Below, piece after piece: positions 42,824-53,501 of a DNA stretch of 64,000 bases. Each line of letters starts with the position of its first letter. Within the stretch, counting starts at the first letter, position 1. The stretch is from NCBI GenBank assembly GCA_030835825.1, contig JAURRA010000007.1, forward strand, positions 1 through 64,000, written 5' to 3'. The notes beneath the pieces were generated by a model that was not told the DNA's origin, ran no database searches, and worked only from the letters and a program-made list of their open reading frames with translations. The stretch is from Flavobacteriaceae bacterium. GTDB lineage: Bacteria > Bacteroidota > Bacteroidia > Flavobacteriales > Flavobacteriaceae. A program made the position numbers and the translations under genes.

Positions 42824-43852
42824 CTATTTGATCAAAACATTCTTATAGCGGTACAAGTTTTTAAGTGCAATTCCTGTTCCACGAACAACAGCTCTAAGAG
42901 GGTCTTCTGCAATGTAAATGGGCAAATCAGTTTTTTGAGACAATCTTTTATCCAGACCTCGAAGCATAGACCCACCACCGGCAAGATATACACCAGTTTG
43001 ATAAATGTCGGCAGCCAATTCGGGTGGGGTTTGCGATAGGGTTTCCATCACAGAGTCTTCTATTCTAAGAATAGATTTGTCGAGCGCTTTTGCAATTTCA
43101 CGATAAGAAACTTGTGCTTGCTTGGGTTTACCGGTGAGTAAATCCCTTCCTTGTACATTCATGTCGTCGGGTGGCATATCTAAATTTTCAATAGCCGATC
43201 CAACTTGAATTTTAATTCTTTCTGCAGTACGCTCACCAACATAGAGATTGTGTTGAGTGCGCATATAGTAAATAATGTCACTTGTAAAAACGTCGCCAGC
43301 AACTTTTACAGACTTATCGCAAACAATACCGCCGAGAGCTATCACTGCTATTTCAGTAGTTCCTCCTCCAATATCAACTACCATATTCCCTTTGGGTTGC
43401 ATAATATCAACACCAATTCCGATGGCAGCAGCCATCGGCTCATGAATCAAATAAACTTCTTTGCCATTGACGCGTTCAGCAGATTCTTTTACGGCTCGCA
43501 TTTCCACCTCAGTAATTCCAGAAGGAATACAAATTACCATTCTCAATGCTGGTGCAAATAATTTTTTCTTTAAGGTAGGAATACTTTTTATCAGCATGCT
43601 GATCATTTGCTCAGAGGCATCAAAGTCTGCGATTACACCATCCTTCAAGGGCCGAATGGTTTTAATGTTTTCGTGCGTCTTACCTTGCATCAGGTTAGCT
43701 TCTTCGCCAACTGCAATAATCTTGCCCGTTATTCTGTCTTTAGCAACAATCGAAGGGCAATCAATTACCACCTTATCATTGTGAATAATAAGGGTATTAG
43801 CAGTACCTAAATCAATTGCAATTTCTTCAATAAAAAAATCAAAAAAGCCCAT
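42824..43852 (-). CDS. mreB: Rod shape-determining protein MreB
   Basis: The actin-like filament that guides wall growth. I use the ATG at 43852 (342 residues) so that the protein starts with the family sequence GFFDFFIEEIAIDLGTANTL; the ATG at 43867 adds five residues. The phosphate-1 motif DLGTANT, the phosphate-2 motif VDIGGGTTEIAVI and the adenosine motif YLAGGGSMLRGLDK are all present. It is the first mre gene, 61 bases after purH, and may be transcribed from the purH promoter as well as one of its own. Confidence 0.97.
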   Translation of the reverse strand: MGFFDFFIEEIAIDLGTANTLIIHNDKVVIDCPSIVAKDRITGKIIAVGEEANLMQGKTHENIKTIRPLKDGVIADFDASEQMISMLIKSIPTLKKKLFAPALRMVICIPSGITEVEMRAVKESAERVNGKEVYLIHEPMAAAIGIGVDIMQPKGNMVVDIGGGTTEIAVIALGGIVCDKSVKVAGDVFTSDIIYYMRTQHNLYVGERTAERIKIQVGSAIENLDMPPDDMNVQGRDLLTGKPKQAQVSYREIAKALDKSILRIEDSVMETLSQTPPELAADIYQTGVYLAGGGSMLRGLDKRLSQKTDLPIYIAEDPLRAVVRGTGIALKNLYRYKNVLIK

Positions 43853-43913
43853 ATCCCGTTGTGTCAATCACTGATGCTTGTAAAAGTAATTAAAATAGTC
43901 AATTTATTGAGCA

Positions 43914-45446
43914 CTAATGCTTAAAATGTCTTGTGCCCGTAAATACCATGGCAATATTGTGATCGTTGCAATAATCAATACTAAGTTGATCTTTGACCGA
44001 TCCCCCAGGTTGAATAACAGCTTTTATTCCGGCTTCATGGGCTATTTCGACACAATCTGGAAATGGGAAAAACGCATCGCTAGCCATTACTGCACCTTTG
44101 AGATCCATATCAAAGGACTGCGCCTTATTAATAGCTTGACGTAAGGCGTCGACCCGGCTGGTTTGTCCAGTTCCACTGGCGCACAACTGTTGGTTCTTGA
44201 CCAACACAATGGTATTGGATTTGGTATGTTTACAAATTTTAGATGCAAAAATTAAATCATTAGTTTCACTTTCACTTGGACTTAATTTAGTCACGGTTTT
44301 GAGTTGCTCACCAAGGTCTGTTATGTTATCTCTTTCTTGAATCAATAGACCGTTTAAACACGACCGCATCATTTGACTTGGAAATAACGTTGGTTTTTGT
44401 TTTAAAATGACGAGGTTTTTTTTCTTGGTCAGAAAATCGAGTGCTTCCAATTCAAATGCTGGCGCAATGAGTACTTCACAAAATAACTGAGCAATTTTCT
44501 GAGCGGTAACTGTATCAACTTCTTTATTACTGATGAGCACCCCGCCAAAGGCTGATACAGGGTCACCTGCTAAAGCATCAGAATACGCTTCAGATAGTGT
44601 TGCACGCGTAGCTAGACCACAAGCGTTATTGTGTTTTAAAATGGCGAAGGTAGGGTCGTCATCTTTAAATTCGGCCATCAATTGTACAGCAGCATCTGTG
44701 TCCAATAAATTATTGTAACTCAATTGCTTCCCCTGTAGCTGAGTGAACAAGGCAGATAGGTCGCCGACAAATTGACCTGATTGATGGGGATTTTCACCAT
44801 AACGAAGCGCAGTTACACCTGCTGAGCTGAATTTGAAATAAGGCAATTCAACGCCTTCATTCATAAAATTGAATATTGCAGAGTCGTAATGTGACGAAAT
44901 ATGAAAAGCTTTAGCAGCAAAGAATCTTCGTTGTTCCAAACTACTCACGCCTTCTTCAGAAGCATTGAGAAGATCGAGAAACTCACCATAATCATCTACT
45001 GAAGAAACACATAGAATTTCGTTGAAATTTTTTGCCGCAGCCCGAATAAGAGATATGCCGCCAATGTCAATTTTTTCAATGATGTCCGCGTGAGATGCCC
45101 CAGAGGCTAATGTTTTTTCAAAAGGATATAAATCGACTATAACTAAATCAAAGGTGGGGATGTCAAATTTCTCCAATTCATCCCGATCATTGCCAAAATC
45201 ACCACGATGTAAAATGCCTCCAAAAACTTTAGGGTGCAAGGTTTTAACCCGCCCTCCAAGAATTGAAGGATAAGAAGTGACTTTTTCAACGGGGACAACT
45301 GCGATGCCAATATCAGAAATGTACTTTTCCGTACCACCTGTGGAGTAAATGGTCACACCAAGTGTGTCAAGTTTTCTTACAATGGGCTCAAGTCCCGTTT
45401 TGTCGAATACAGAAATCAGTGCGGAAGTAATTTTTTTCTTGGTCAT
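43914..45446 (-). CDS. purH: Bifunctional AICAR transformylase/IMP cyclohydrolase
   Basis: Performs the last two steps of purine synthesis. The 510 residues have the N-terminal MGS-like cyclohydrolase domain (STGGTEKYISDIGI, RVKTLHPKVFGGILHR) and the C-terminal transformylase domain with the catalytic KHNNACGLA, ALRYGENPHQSGQF and the ending PGGSVKDQLSIDYCNDHNIA with FTGTRHFKH. A -7 element lies 19 bases upstream. It is followed by mreB, a gene order I associate with Flavobacteriia. Confidence 0.97.
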   Translation of the reverse strand: MTKKKITSALISVFDKTGLEPIVRKLDTLGVTIYSTGGTEKYISDIGIAVVPVEKVTSYPSILGGRVKTLHPKVFGGILHRGDFGNDRDELEKFDIPTFDLVIVDLYPFEKTLASGASHADIIEKIDIGGISLIRAAAKNFNEILCVSSVDDYGEFLDLLNASEEGVSSLEQRRFFAAKAFHISSHYDSAIFNFMNEGVELPYFKFSSAGVTALRYGENPHQSGQFVGDLSALFTQLQGKQLSYNNLLDTDAAVQLMAEFKDDDPTFAILKHNNACGLATRATLSEAYSDALAGDPVSAFGGVLISNKEVDTVTAQKIAQLFCEVLIAPAFELEALDFLTKKKNLVILKQKPTLFPSQMMRSCLNGLLIQERDNITDLGEQLKTVTKLSPSESETNDLIFASKICKHTKSNTIVLVKNQQLCASGTGQTSRVDALRQAINKAQSFDMDLKGAVMASDAFFPFPDCVEIAHEAGIKAVIQPGGSVKDQLSIDYCNDHNIAMVFTGTRHFKH

Positions 45447-45465
45447 GAAGTGAAAAAGTGAACGA

Positions 45466-45473
45466 CAAAAGTA
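45466..45473 (-). promoter_or_regulatory. purH promoter -7 element
   Basis: TACTTTTG on the minus strand is a full TAnnTTTG match, 19 bases before the purH ATG. It adjoins the first copy of the imperfect direct repeat. Confidence 0.5.
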
Positions 45474-45610
45474 CCTATTTTTAGAAAAGAATCACAGCAT
45501 AAAAACCTAAAATAAGTGCGCTTTTTTTGAACGCTACTATTCTGCTTTAAGGATGTTAGCAGCTATTTTTAAGAAAAAATCACAGCGCTTGAAGTCTAAA
45601 ATAAGCGCCC
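45474..45610 (-). repeat. Imperfect direct repeat around the 3' end of the GAF gene
   Basis: A block of about 48 bases occurs at 45474-45521 and again at 45562-45610, roughly three-quarters identical by eye and offset by 88 bases. The second copy contains the last codons and the stop of the GAF-domain gene; the first carries the same last codons (reading AHLF and stop) without the gene. It looks like a decayed tandem duplication of the gene's 3' end. Confidence 0.55.
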
Positions 45611-46057
45611 CACTTCAACAGCTAATTTTTCTAATAGTAACACATCATCCTGATCGAATGCATTTTTTACGTGAGAGTCAATATCAATTTGTCCAATATT
45701 CTTGCCGTTGACAAAAATAGGAACCACAATTTCTGATTTCACAGTAATGCCACATGAGATATAATTGTCTTGAAGCGATACGTCAGGAACCAAAAAGGTC
45801 TCATTGCTCAGCGCAACTTGGCCGCAAATACCTTTGCCAAATGGAATGTGTGTATGTTCTGTTGGTTCACCACAAAAAACTTTAAGGAAGAGCTCGTCTT
45901 TGTCTTTTTGATGAAAATAAAATCCGGCCCAATCATAGTTTGGAAGCCGTTCACAAAGGGTGTCACAGACCCACTGAAGTTTGTCGTCTGTGGAGGCCTC
46001 TTGATTTCTAAGATAGGCTTCAAAGGCTTCCAATAGTTGAAAATAGTGCTGTTTCAA
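45596..46057 (-). CDS. GAF-domain protein, free-methionine-(R)-sulfoxide reductase-like
   Basis: A 153-residue single GAF domain. It resembles fRMsr (YebR), which reduces free methionine-R-sulfoxide: the segments DWAGFYFHQKDKDELFLKVF, PFGKGICGQVALSNETFLVP and SCGITVKSEIVVPIFVNGKN align with its core. Cysteines are present in GKGICG and ISCG, matching the two main catalytic positions, although the usual IACD reads ISCG. So reductase activity is likely but not assured; some Bacteroidota GAF proteins of this size are only annotated as GAF. It stands alone between purH and a divergent membrane protein. Confidence 0.8.
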   Translation of the reverse strand: MKQHYFQLLEAFEAYLRNQEASTDDKLQWVCDTLCERLPNYDWAGFYFHQKDKDELFLKVFCGEPTEHTHIPFGKGICGQVALSNETFLVPDVSLQDNYISCGITVKSEIVVPIFVNGKNIGQIDIDSHVKNAFDQDDVLLLEKLAVEVGRLF

Positions 46058-46174
46058 TAGACCAATATTTGTAACGAAGTTAAGAAATGATTGTCACTAA
46101 AACAGAAGTTGATCAAAAAGATATTTCTTCTTTTCTTTTCATTAATTTTACCATTAAATCCACATGACTACAAA

Positions 46175-46888
46175 ATGAAAACTAAATTTAATGTTAGTGG
46201 CATGACTTGTTCAAGCTGCGAATCGAAGGTAGAGGCTTCTCTTATGGCTTTTGACGGAGTGATTTCGGCAAAGGCGAGCAAAGAGGCATCAGTGGTCGAA
46301 ATTGAGTCCAGAAGTTTGCTCCAACTTCACCGATTGCAACCCCTATTGGATGAGAAATACCAGCTGTCCATATACGATATATCAACAGCCTCTGGATTGA
46401 AAAACAGCCATAGTAAACTTCAGCAATTGTTTCCACTATTCATGATTTTGAGTTATGTATTGGCGGGATCCATTGGATTGAACATTGACGATTTTTTTTA
46501 TCAGTCTTTCATGCTCGATTTTATGGGATTATTTTTTATTGTTTTTAGCTTTTTCAAGCTGTTAGATTTGAAGGGATTTGTGTCTTCATTTAGAATGTAT
46601 GACCCCTTGGCGAATAAATGGCCTACTTATGGTTGGCTCTATCCTTTTATTGAGGTCTTTTTAGGTCTACTCTTTCTGTTTAGGGAGAATATTGTATTGA
46701 GCCTTTGGATGACAATTGGTGTTTTGGGAATCACTACCATCGGCGTTACTAAATCGCTACTCAATAAGACGCCCATTACCTGCGCCTGCTTGGGCTCTGT
46801 GTTGAATTTACCCATGACTTTAGCAACTTTCATAGAAAATATTATCATGATTATTATGGCGGTTCTCATGCTGTTGACTTTAAATTAG
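46175..46888 (+). CDS. Heavy-metal-associated domain fused to MauE/DoxX-like membrane protein
   Basis: The 237 residues join a cytoplasmic metal-binding HMA domain (KFNVSGMTCSSCESKVEASL, CxxC) to a four-helix membrane part of the MauE/DoxX type ending with the TPITCACLGSVLNLPMTLA segment, whose cysteine pair may be redox-active or metal-binding. The fold suggests handling of copper or another soft metal, or thiol redox; no partner enzyme is adjacent. I start at 46175, directly at the HMA domain. A frame from a TTG at 46091 would add a hydrophobic 28-residue stretch. A five-codon frame (46164-46178) overlaps the start. Confidence 0.75.
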   Translation: MKTKFNVSGMTCSSCESKVEASLMAFDGVISAKASKEASVVEIESRSLLQLHRLQPLLDEKYQLSIYDISTASGLKNSHSKLQQLFPLFMILSYVLAGSIGLNIDDFFYQSFMLDFMGLFFIVFSFFKLLDLKGFVSSFRMYDPLANKWPTYGWLYPFIEVFLGLLFLFRENIVLSLWMTIGVLGITTIGVTKSLLNKTPITCACLGSVLNLPMTLATFIENIIMIIMAVLMLLTLN

Positions 46889-46910
46889 AGAGTAGTCTGG
46901 TGAGAGGTCA

Positions 46911-46944
46911 AAAAAAAAGCGCTTCTCTAAAGAAGCGCTTTTTT
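46911..46944. terminator. Bidirectional terminator between the HMA/MauE gene and groEL
   Basis: GCGCTTCT (46919-46926) and AGAAGCGC (46931-46938) form a perfect 8-bp stem with a four-base loop, with A-run before and T-run after. It can end both convergent transcripts. Confidence 0.93.
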
Positions 46945-46958
46945 ATTTAGCAATGAAT

Positions 46959-48599
<1,641 letters not shown>

Positions 48600-48605
48600 T
48601 TAAAA

Positions 48606-48881
48606 TTAAACAGTGGCGAGTAAATCACTTTCTCGCATCATCAAGTAGTCCTTTCCGTCCAGTTTCAATTCAGTGCCTGAATATTTTCCATACAACACTG
48701 TATCACCTACTTTAACGGTAACGGGATTGTCCTTAGTCCCAGGTCCAGTCGCTACCACTTGTCCTTTTTGTGGTTTTTCTTTTGCATTGTCGGGTATGAT
48801 AATGCCCGAAGCTGTTGTAGTTTCAGCTTCTAAGGGTTGTACTAAAACCCTGTCTGCTAGTGGTTTAATTTTTAATGTCAT
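48606..48881 (-). CDS. groES: Co-chaperonin GroES
   Basis: The heptameric lid of GroEL. The 91 residues include the family opening [16 protein letters not shown], the mobile loop ([20 protein letters not shown]) and [20 protein letters not shown]. It is followed by groEL. The 108 bases upstream, shared with the secG end, hold two inverted repeats but no CIRCE element, so heat control by HrcA is not supported here. Confidence 0.98.
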   Translation of the reverse strand: MTLKIKPLADRVLVQPLEAETTTASGIIIPDNAKEKPQKGQVVATGPGTKDNPVTVKVGDTVLYGKYSGTELKLDGKDYLMMRESDLLATV

Positions 48882-48913
48882 AAAAATTTATTTTAATTAT
48901 TGTTTCTTTTAGA

Positions 48914-48964
48914 GACACAAATTGTGCCATCATCTATAGACTGACAAACTTGCAGTTTGCAGTC
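48914..48964 (-). promoter_or_regulatory. Two inverted repeats upstream of groES
   Basis: CACAA-A-TTGTG (48916-48926) is an odd-centred palindrome 35 bases before the groES start. Further upstream GACTG-A-CAAACT and AGTTTGCAGTC (48939-48964) form an imperfect hairpin with one bulged A. The second has no T-run on either side, so it is not a standard terminator. Either may be an operator for the chaperonin operon; this is inference. Confidence 0.4.
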
Positions 48965-48989
48965 GGTAGAAGCATTTGAATTCTAAAAA

Positions 48990-49343
48990 TTACTGATTAT
49001 CACTAGAGGGAAGAGGATCAACCGGCAAAGGTTGTTCTGATGTTTCTGGAAGGGCTTGCTCCGTTGTTGCACCATTGTCTAAAGCTCTCGATTCAGTGTT
49101 GTCACCGCTTTTAGGAATAGCAACATTGGAGAGAAGAATTAAAATCAAGAGTAATCCTGCTAGGGTCCACGTGCTTTTATCTAGGAAATCGGTAGTTTTT
49201 TTGACTCCACCCAATTGCTGCGTACCTCCGCCGCCAAATGAAGAAGCTAAACCCCCACCTTTGGGGTTTTGTACCATTATAACAACTACCAACAGAAAGG
49301 CAACAATTACAATCAAAATCAGGAAAATAGAAAAAGTACTCAT
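48990..49343 (-). CDS. secG: Preprotein translocase subunit SecG
   Basis: The small membrane subunit of the Sec channel. The 117 residues have two helices (FSIFLILIVIVAFLLVVVIM and TLAGLLLILILLSNVAI) linked by the conserved VQNPKGGGLASSFGGGGTQQ loop, which is the family mark. The C-terminal 40 residues are acidic, Pro-rich and probably disordered, longer than in E. coli but usual in this phylum. The start is two bases after the previous gene's stop. Confidence 0.92.
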   Translation of the reverse strand: MSTFSIFLILIVIVAFLLVVVIMVQNPKGGGLASSFGGGGTQQLGGVKKTTDFLDKSTWTLAGLLLILILLSNVAIPKSGDNTESRALDNGATTEQALPETSEQPLPVDPLPSSDNQ

Positions 49344-49345
49344 GG

Positions 49346-50149
49346 TTATATGTTGTTTTGCGCTTTGAGCGCTGTCAATGTCTTAATTTGCCGCGCAAAG
49401 TACGTACTTTTTTCGGGATATTTCAAACTTAAAATACGATATGCTCTAATCGCTTTTTCATAATTTTTTTGCTCCTCGTAAATCTTGGCCAAAGTCTCGG
49501 TCATCCATGTTGACTGCATGGCTACTCCGTCACCACCGTCACTTTCTGGTTTCTGATTGTCGTTCAGCGGTTTAATTTTTGGATTGAGCGCTATAAAATT
49601 ATTGATGATATTGAAGTTTTTGGCCTGAGAAGTTGATGGACCACTTGAACGATCAATGGGCTTGAAGTTTGTTGCGTTCAGCCAAGCTGAAAAACTTCTT
49701 TTCTCAACGGTATGTGGCACATGATCACTAGCTGCTGAATCGATACTTTCACCCTCTAATTCAAAATGAAATTGTGAATTCCCTTCTTTGATTTTTAGCC
49801 GTATGGCTTTATCAACAGCAATACTTTCCTGTGCGGAGATATCTTCTATTCCTATAAGTTCAATTTCACGAATATTGGTTTTTTCATGACTTTGACCCGC
49901 TTTAAAGGCTGTCTTTTGGTCTTGATGAATCAGCCTAAACAATTGTCCTCTATCTGTTGTTTGGATGGCCGTACTCTTTAGAGCGTTGGCATACCTGAAA
50001 TTATTGGAGTTTTTGAGCCCCTTAAGATATAAGGCACGCGCAGCTTGAAAGTAGGGGTATTTATCCACCACATCCCGAAGTGATTTGGTGTCATTCGCAT
50101 TTATGTCGTTTGCATTTTCAAGATAATATGTAAAAGAATCGACAGTCAT
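49346..50149 (-). CDS. TPR-containing protein of the lptE-secG cluster
   Basis: A 267-residue cytoplasmic protein with no signal peptide. The N-terminal third (FTYYLENANDINANDTKSLR, YPYFQAARALYLKGLKNSNN) is a helical block seen in Bacteroidota homologues, the middle is low-complexity and charged, and the last 50 residues form a TPR pair (TETLAKIYEEQKNYEKAIRA). The function is unknown. It sits between lptE (5 bases upstream) and secG (2 bases downstream), an arrangement I associate with Flavobacteriia, so a link to envelope assembly or secretion is possible. Confidence 0.7.
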   Translation of the reverse strand: MTVDSFTYYLENANDINANDTKSLRDVVDKYPYFQAARALYLKGLKNSNNFRYANALKSTAIQTTDRGQLFRLIHQDQKTAFKAGQSHEKTNIREIELIGIEDISAQESIAVDKAIRLKIKEGNSQFHFELEGESIDSAASDHVPHTVEKRSFSAWLNATNFKPIDRSSGPSTSQAKNFNIINNFIALNPKIKPLNDNQKPESDGGDGVAMQSTWMTETLAKIYEEQKNYEKAIRAYRILSLKYPEKSTYFARQIKTLTALKAQNNI

Positions 50150-50154
50150 TCAAA

Positions 50155-50667
50155 TTACCATTTGGCCAATGTGGCATTAAAAATATCTTGGGTCAGTCTT
50201 TCAAAAATAGCTTCATGAGCAGTGTCTTTTTGCCCACCGATGAGTTGCTCACCTCCGGCATAGTCATAGAAAAAAGAAAACCGTTGTTCTAAATCCTCTT
50301 CAGGATTCTTGGTATTGAAAAATCTTAAATTAACTGTTATGGTCAGTCTATTTTGTGCAGCAGTATTATTGGCCGTTGCTGTGGTTGGAGAAATACGATA
50401 TTCTGTTATTTCACCTTCATAAATCAAATCGCCACTAAATTTAACCAGACTCAATCGTGTTTGATTTAGAATTAAATCTGTTAAGGCATTGGTAAAGTCT
50501 CTGTCTAAGCCAGGTTCAACCAAAGCGGCATTGTTTTGAAAGTAATTTACTTGGAAGGTATTAGTCTGCGGCGAGATGGATGCTCCCGTAAAGGAATACT
50601 TTCCGCAGCCCAAAAAAATGAGGAGCAATGGAATAAGTAACGATTTACTGATAAATGATTTTTTCAC
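50155..50667 (-). CDS. lptE: LptE-family LPS-assembly lipoprotein
   Basis: A 170-residue outer-membrane lipoprotein proposed to plug the LptD barrel that delivers LPS. It has a signal peptide and lipobox IFLGC (Cys21), then YSFTGASISPQTNTFQVNYF, which is typical of the Bacteroidota LptE family, and a two-layer alpha/beta body. The start overlaps the stop of the sigma-54 activator by four bases. LptD is not in the window. Confidence 0.88.
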   Translation of the reverse strand: MKKSFISKSLLIPLLLIFLGCGKYSFTGASISPQTNTFQVNYFQNNAALVEPGLDRDFTNALTDLILNQTRLSLVKFSGDLIYEGEITEYRISPTTATANNTAAQNRLTITVNLRFFNTKNPEEDLEQRFSFFYDYAGGEQLIGGQKDTAHEAIFERLTQDIFNATLAKW

Positions 50668-51923
50668 AGATCAAATTGTTTGATTTTACGGTATAATGTC
50701 CGTTCACTAATGCCTAGCTCCGTTGCGGCGAGTTTCCGCTTCCCTTTATGACGCTCCAAAGATCTTTTGATTAATTCCAGTTCTTTATCATGTAAAGATA
50801 GGGTTTCTTCGGGCTCGATATCCTCAACATAATCATAATCCTCGGCGTCTTCCTCGTTCGAAAGTGAAACAGCGGGGCGTTTGTTTTCTAGGGCGAGAAT
50901 ACTTTTGCTTTCTTGACTTGGTTCTTTTTCGCCGTAGATTTTTCTCACCAGGTCAGAATGGGTTTTTTCTACCTCCCGATGGTCGTCGTTTTGCATGAGT
51001 TCTAAGGTAAGTTTTTTGAGATCGTTCAGATCGCTTTTCATGTCAAATAACACCTTGTATAAAATCTCTCTCTCAGATCCAAATTCTGCTTCATTAGATT
51101 CTTTTTTCACAACCATGGGTAGATTGGATATTTGCGGAAGGTAGGATTTGAGCATGCCAGCATTGATGGATCGGAGTCTTTCAACCACGGAAATTTGCTC
51201 AGCAATATTTCGCAATTGTCTGATATTACCTGCCCAAGGAAATGACAAGAGTACCTCAATCGCATCCTCGGTGAGACTTATTGGTGGCATTTTGTATTTG
51301 GCAGCAAAATCGGCAGCGAATTTCCTAAACAACAAATGGATATCACCCTGGCGATGCCGCAATGAGGGTAAATGTATTTCTACTGTACTCAATCTATAGA
51401 ATAAATCTTCTCTAAACTTATTTTTTTCAATGGCTGCTGCCATGTTGAGGTTAGTAGCCGCAACTATGCGCACATCAGTTTTTTGAACAGTGCTTGAACC
51501 TACTTTAATAAATTCTCCATTCTCAAGAACACGGAGCAGTCGCACCTGAGTGGTCAAGGGTAACTCACCCACTTCGTCCAGAAAAATAGTTCCACCATTG
51601 GCCACTTCAAAATATCCGTTGCGGGTTTGAGTTGCTCCCGTAAAAGCACCTTTTTCATGACCAAATAACTCACTGTCAATGGTGCCTTCTGGGATGGCCC
51701 CACAGTTTACTGCAATATATTTGGCGTGTTTGCGATGTGACAACTGGTGAATGATTTTTGGAATAGACTCTTTACCAACCCCGCTTTCACCTGTCACCAA
51801 AACAGAAATATCGGTTGGTGCCACTCTAATGGCTTTTTCCAGTGCTCGATTTAATCCCGAATCATTTCCAACGATCCCGAATCTTTGCTTGATGGATTGA
51901 AGGTCAATAGTATTCATAATCAT
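50664..51923 (-). CDS. Sigma-54-dependent transcriptional activator without sensor domain
   Basis: A 419-residue enhancer-binding protein. The AAA+ domain begins near residue 14 with Walker A GESGVGKE (45-52) and the sigma-54 contact loop GAFTGA (92-97), then the Walker [14 protein letters not shown] and the [20 protein letters not shown] region. The C-terminus has a Fis-type helix-turn-helix ([20 protein letters not shown]). No receiver, GAF or PAS domain precedes the ATPase, so control may be by expression or a partner. The start overlaps the miaB stop as ATGA; a second ATG lies two codons in. RpoN must be encoded elsewhere. Confidence 0.93.
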   Translation of the reverse strand: MIMNTIDLQSIKQRFGIVGNDSGLNRALEKAIRVAPTDISVLVTGESGVGKESIPKIIHQLSHRKHAKYIAVNCGAIPEGTIDSELFGHEKGAFTGATQTRNGYFEVANGGTIFLDEVGELPLTTQVRLLRVLENGEFIKVGSSTVQKTDVRIVAATNLNMAAAIEKNKFREDLFYRLSTVEIHLPSLRHRQGDIHLLFRKFAADFAAKYKMPPISLTEDAIEVLLSFPWAGNIRQLRNIAEQISVVERLRSINAGMLKSYLPQISNLPMVVKKESNEAEFGSEREILYKVLFDMKSDLNDLKKLTLELMQNDDHREVEKTHSDLVRKIYGEKEPSQESKSILALENKRPAVSLSNEEDAEDYDYVEDIEPEETLSLHDKELELIKRSLERHKGKRKLAATELGISERTLYRKIKQFDL

Positions 51924-53368
51924 TTGGATTTATCTGATAACTCAATACCCTCGCCGATCAATGTGGCACTGGTACAGTCAACAATTTTAACCATGACAAA
52001 ATCACCTGCTTTATATTGGTCTTTAGGAAAAACAACCACTGTATTTTGAGGATTACGCCCCGACCAATGCGCCTCACTTCGCTTAGATGTTTTTTCAATT
52101 AAAACCTCTTCGATTTGTCCCAAATGTTGTTGGGTTCTGTAAAGGCTGTGTTCCCGTTGTCGATCAATGATTTCTTGCAGTCTGCGTTGCTTAGTAGCTT
52201 CTGGAATGTCGTCAACCAATTTTCTGGCCGCCATGGTCCCAGGTCTTTCAGAATAAGAAAACATAAATCCATAATCATACTTCACATAATCCATCAACGC
52301 TAAAGTATCTTGATGATCTTCCTCTGTTTCACCAGGAAATCCAGCTATCATATCTTGGCTAATTGAGCAATTGGGTAAAATTTTTCTGATATTATCGATC
52401 AATGCCATATATTCCTGACGGGTATGCTGACGATTCATGACTTTTAAGATACGATCACTTCCACTTTGAACAGGTAGGTGAATGTAGTTGGGAATATTCT
52501 CAAACCGCGCCATGGTTTCTATAACTTCCAACGACATATCCTGTGGATTTGAGGTAGAAAATCTAAATCTCATTTTGGGTTGCGTCTTGGCGCATAGCTC
52601 AAGAAGGTTGGCAAAATTCACGGCTGTGGCTTTTTGAAATTCCGATGCTTTGTCAAAATCTTTTTTGAGTCCTCCGCCATACCATAAATAGCTGTCTACG
52701 TTTTGACCCAAAAGTGTTACTTCTTTAAAACCTTGATTCCACAAATCATTTATTTCCTCGATAATACTTTGCGGATCTCTACTTCGCTCTCGCCCTCTGG
52801 TGAAAGGAACCACACAAAATGTACACATATTATCGCACCCTCTTGTGATTGAAACAAAGGCATTCACGCCGTTAGTGTTGAGTCTGACAGGACTGACGTC
52901 GCCGTAGGTCTCGTCTTTGGAAAGTAAAACATTCACTGCGTTTTGACCATCGTCAACCTCGGCGATTAAATTGGGCAAATCTTTATAGGCATCGGGTCCA
53001 ACAACCAAATCCACGATTTTTTCCTCTTCCAAAAACTGATGCTTCAGACGCTCGGCCATGCAACCCAATACACCAACTTTGAGTTGAGGTTTCTTTTTCT
53101 TTAGGCTGTTAAAAGTGGCCAACTTCTTCCTAACGGTTTGTTCGGCTTTGTCACGAATAGAGCAAGTATTGAGTAAAACCAGATCGGCTTCTTCTAAACG
53201 ATTAGTGGTGTCGAAACCTGCCTTGGATAAAATGGATGCAACAATCTCACTGTCACTGAAATTCATCTGACAGCCGTAGCTTTCTAGGTACAACTTTCTT
53301 TGATTTATGGGATTGCGTGGCTTTTCAAGCGCCTTCCCTTGATCCTTTTCGACGATAATTTTTTCCAT
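51920..53368 (-). CDS. miaB: tRNA-2-methylthio-N6-dimethylallyladenosine synthase
   Basis: A radical SAM methylthiotransferase acting on A37 of tRNA. I start at 53368 (482 residues). A longer frame would begin with a TTG that is part of the -7 promoter element itself and so cannot be used. The N-terminal UPF0004 domain has [24 protein letters not shown] and GCMAERLK cysteines. The radical SAM motif is [20 protein letters not shown], and a C-terminal TRAM domain ends the protein. It leads a long minus-strand operon down to lptE and secG. Confidence 0.96.
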   Translation of the reverse strand: MEKIIVEKDQGKALEKPRNPINQRKLYLESYGCQMNFSDSEIVASILSKAGFDTTNRLEEADLVLLNTCSIRDKAEQTVRKKLATFNSLKKKKPQLKVGVLGCMAERLKHQFLEEEKIVDLVVGPDAYKDLPNLIAEVDDGQNAVNVLLSKDETYGDVSPVRLNTNGVNAFVSITRGCDNMCTFCVVPFTRGRERSRDPQSIIEEINDLWNQGFKEVTLLGQNVDSYLWYGGGLKKDFDKASEFQKATAVNFANLLELCAKTQPKMRFRFSTSNPQDMSLEVIETMARFENIPNYIHLPVQSGSDRILKVMNRQHTRQEYMALIDNIRKILPNCSISQDMIAGFPGETEEDHQDTLALMDYVKYDYGFMFSYSERPGTMAARKLVDDIPEATKQRRLQEIIDRQREHSLYRTQQHLGQIEEVLIEKTSKRSEAHWSGRNPQNTVVVFPKDQYKAGDFVMVKIVDCTSATLIGEGIELSDKSK

Positions 53369-53401
53369 GGTACACCCGTTTGGAGGGTTTTTTAGTGCCG
53401 A

Positions 53402-53433
53402 CAAATATACTACTAATTTTTATTTTATGACAA
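53402..53433 (-). promoter_or_regulatory. miaB promoter
   Basis: On the minus strand TTG (53431-53433, within TTTG) and TATATTTG (53402-53409) are 21 bases apart, a full match to the Bacteroidota pattern. The -7 element ends 33 bases before the miaB ATG. Confidence 0.65.
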
Positions 53434-53446
53434 ATTGGCAGACTGC

Positions 53447-53477
53447 TTGTGTGTCCGTGTTTTTAAATCTATATTTC
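53447..53477 (+). promoter_or_regulatory. Candidate promoter of the 53502 membrane protein gene
   Basis: TTG (53447-53449) and TATATTTC (53470-53477, one mismatch to TAnnTTTG) are 20 bases apart, ending 24 bases before the ATG. It lies divergent to the miaB promoter in the same 133-base spacer. Confidence 0.45.
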
Positions 53478-53501
53478 GACTTGCTTTTAACTTTTTAAGC
53501 T

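Noticed and set aside
43205-43784. Two long plus-strand frames antisense to mreB.
   Set aside because: Both mirror conserved MreB codons; their translations are rich in Ser and Asn repeats without any recognisable domain.
48882-48989. A CIRCE (HrcA) operator upstream of groES.
   Set aside because: No TTAGCACTC/GAGTGCTAA pair is present; only unrelated palindromes were found.
53369-53404. A 12-residue extension of miaB starting at a TTG.
   Set aside because: The TTG is the end of the TATATTTG promoter element, so it would not be transcribed as a start codon.
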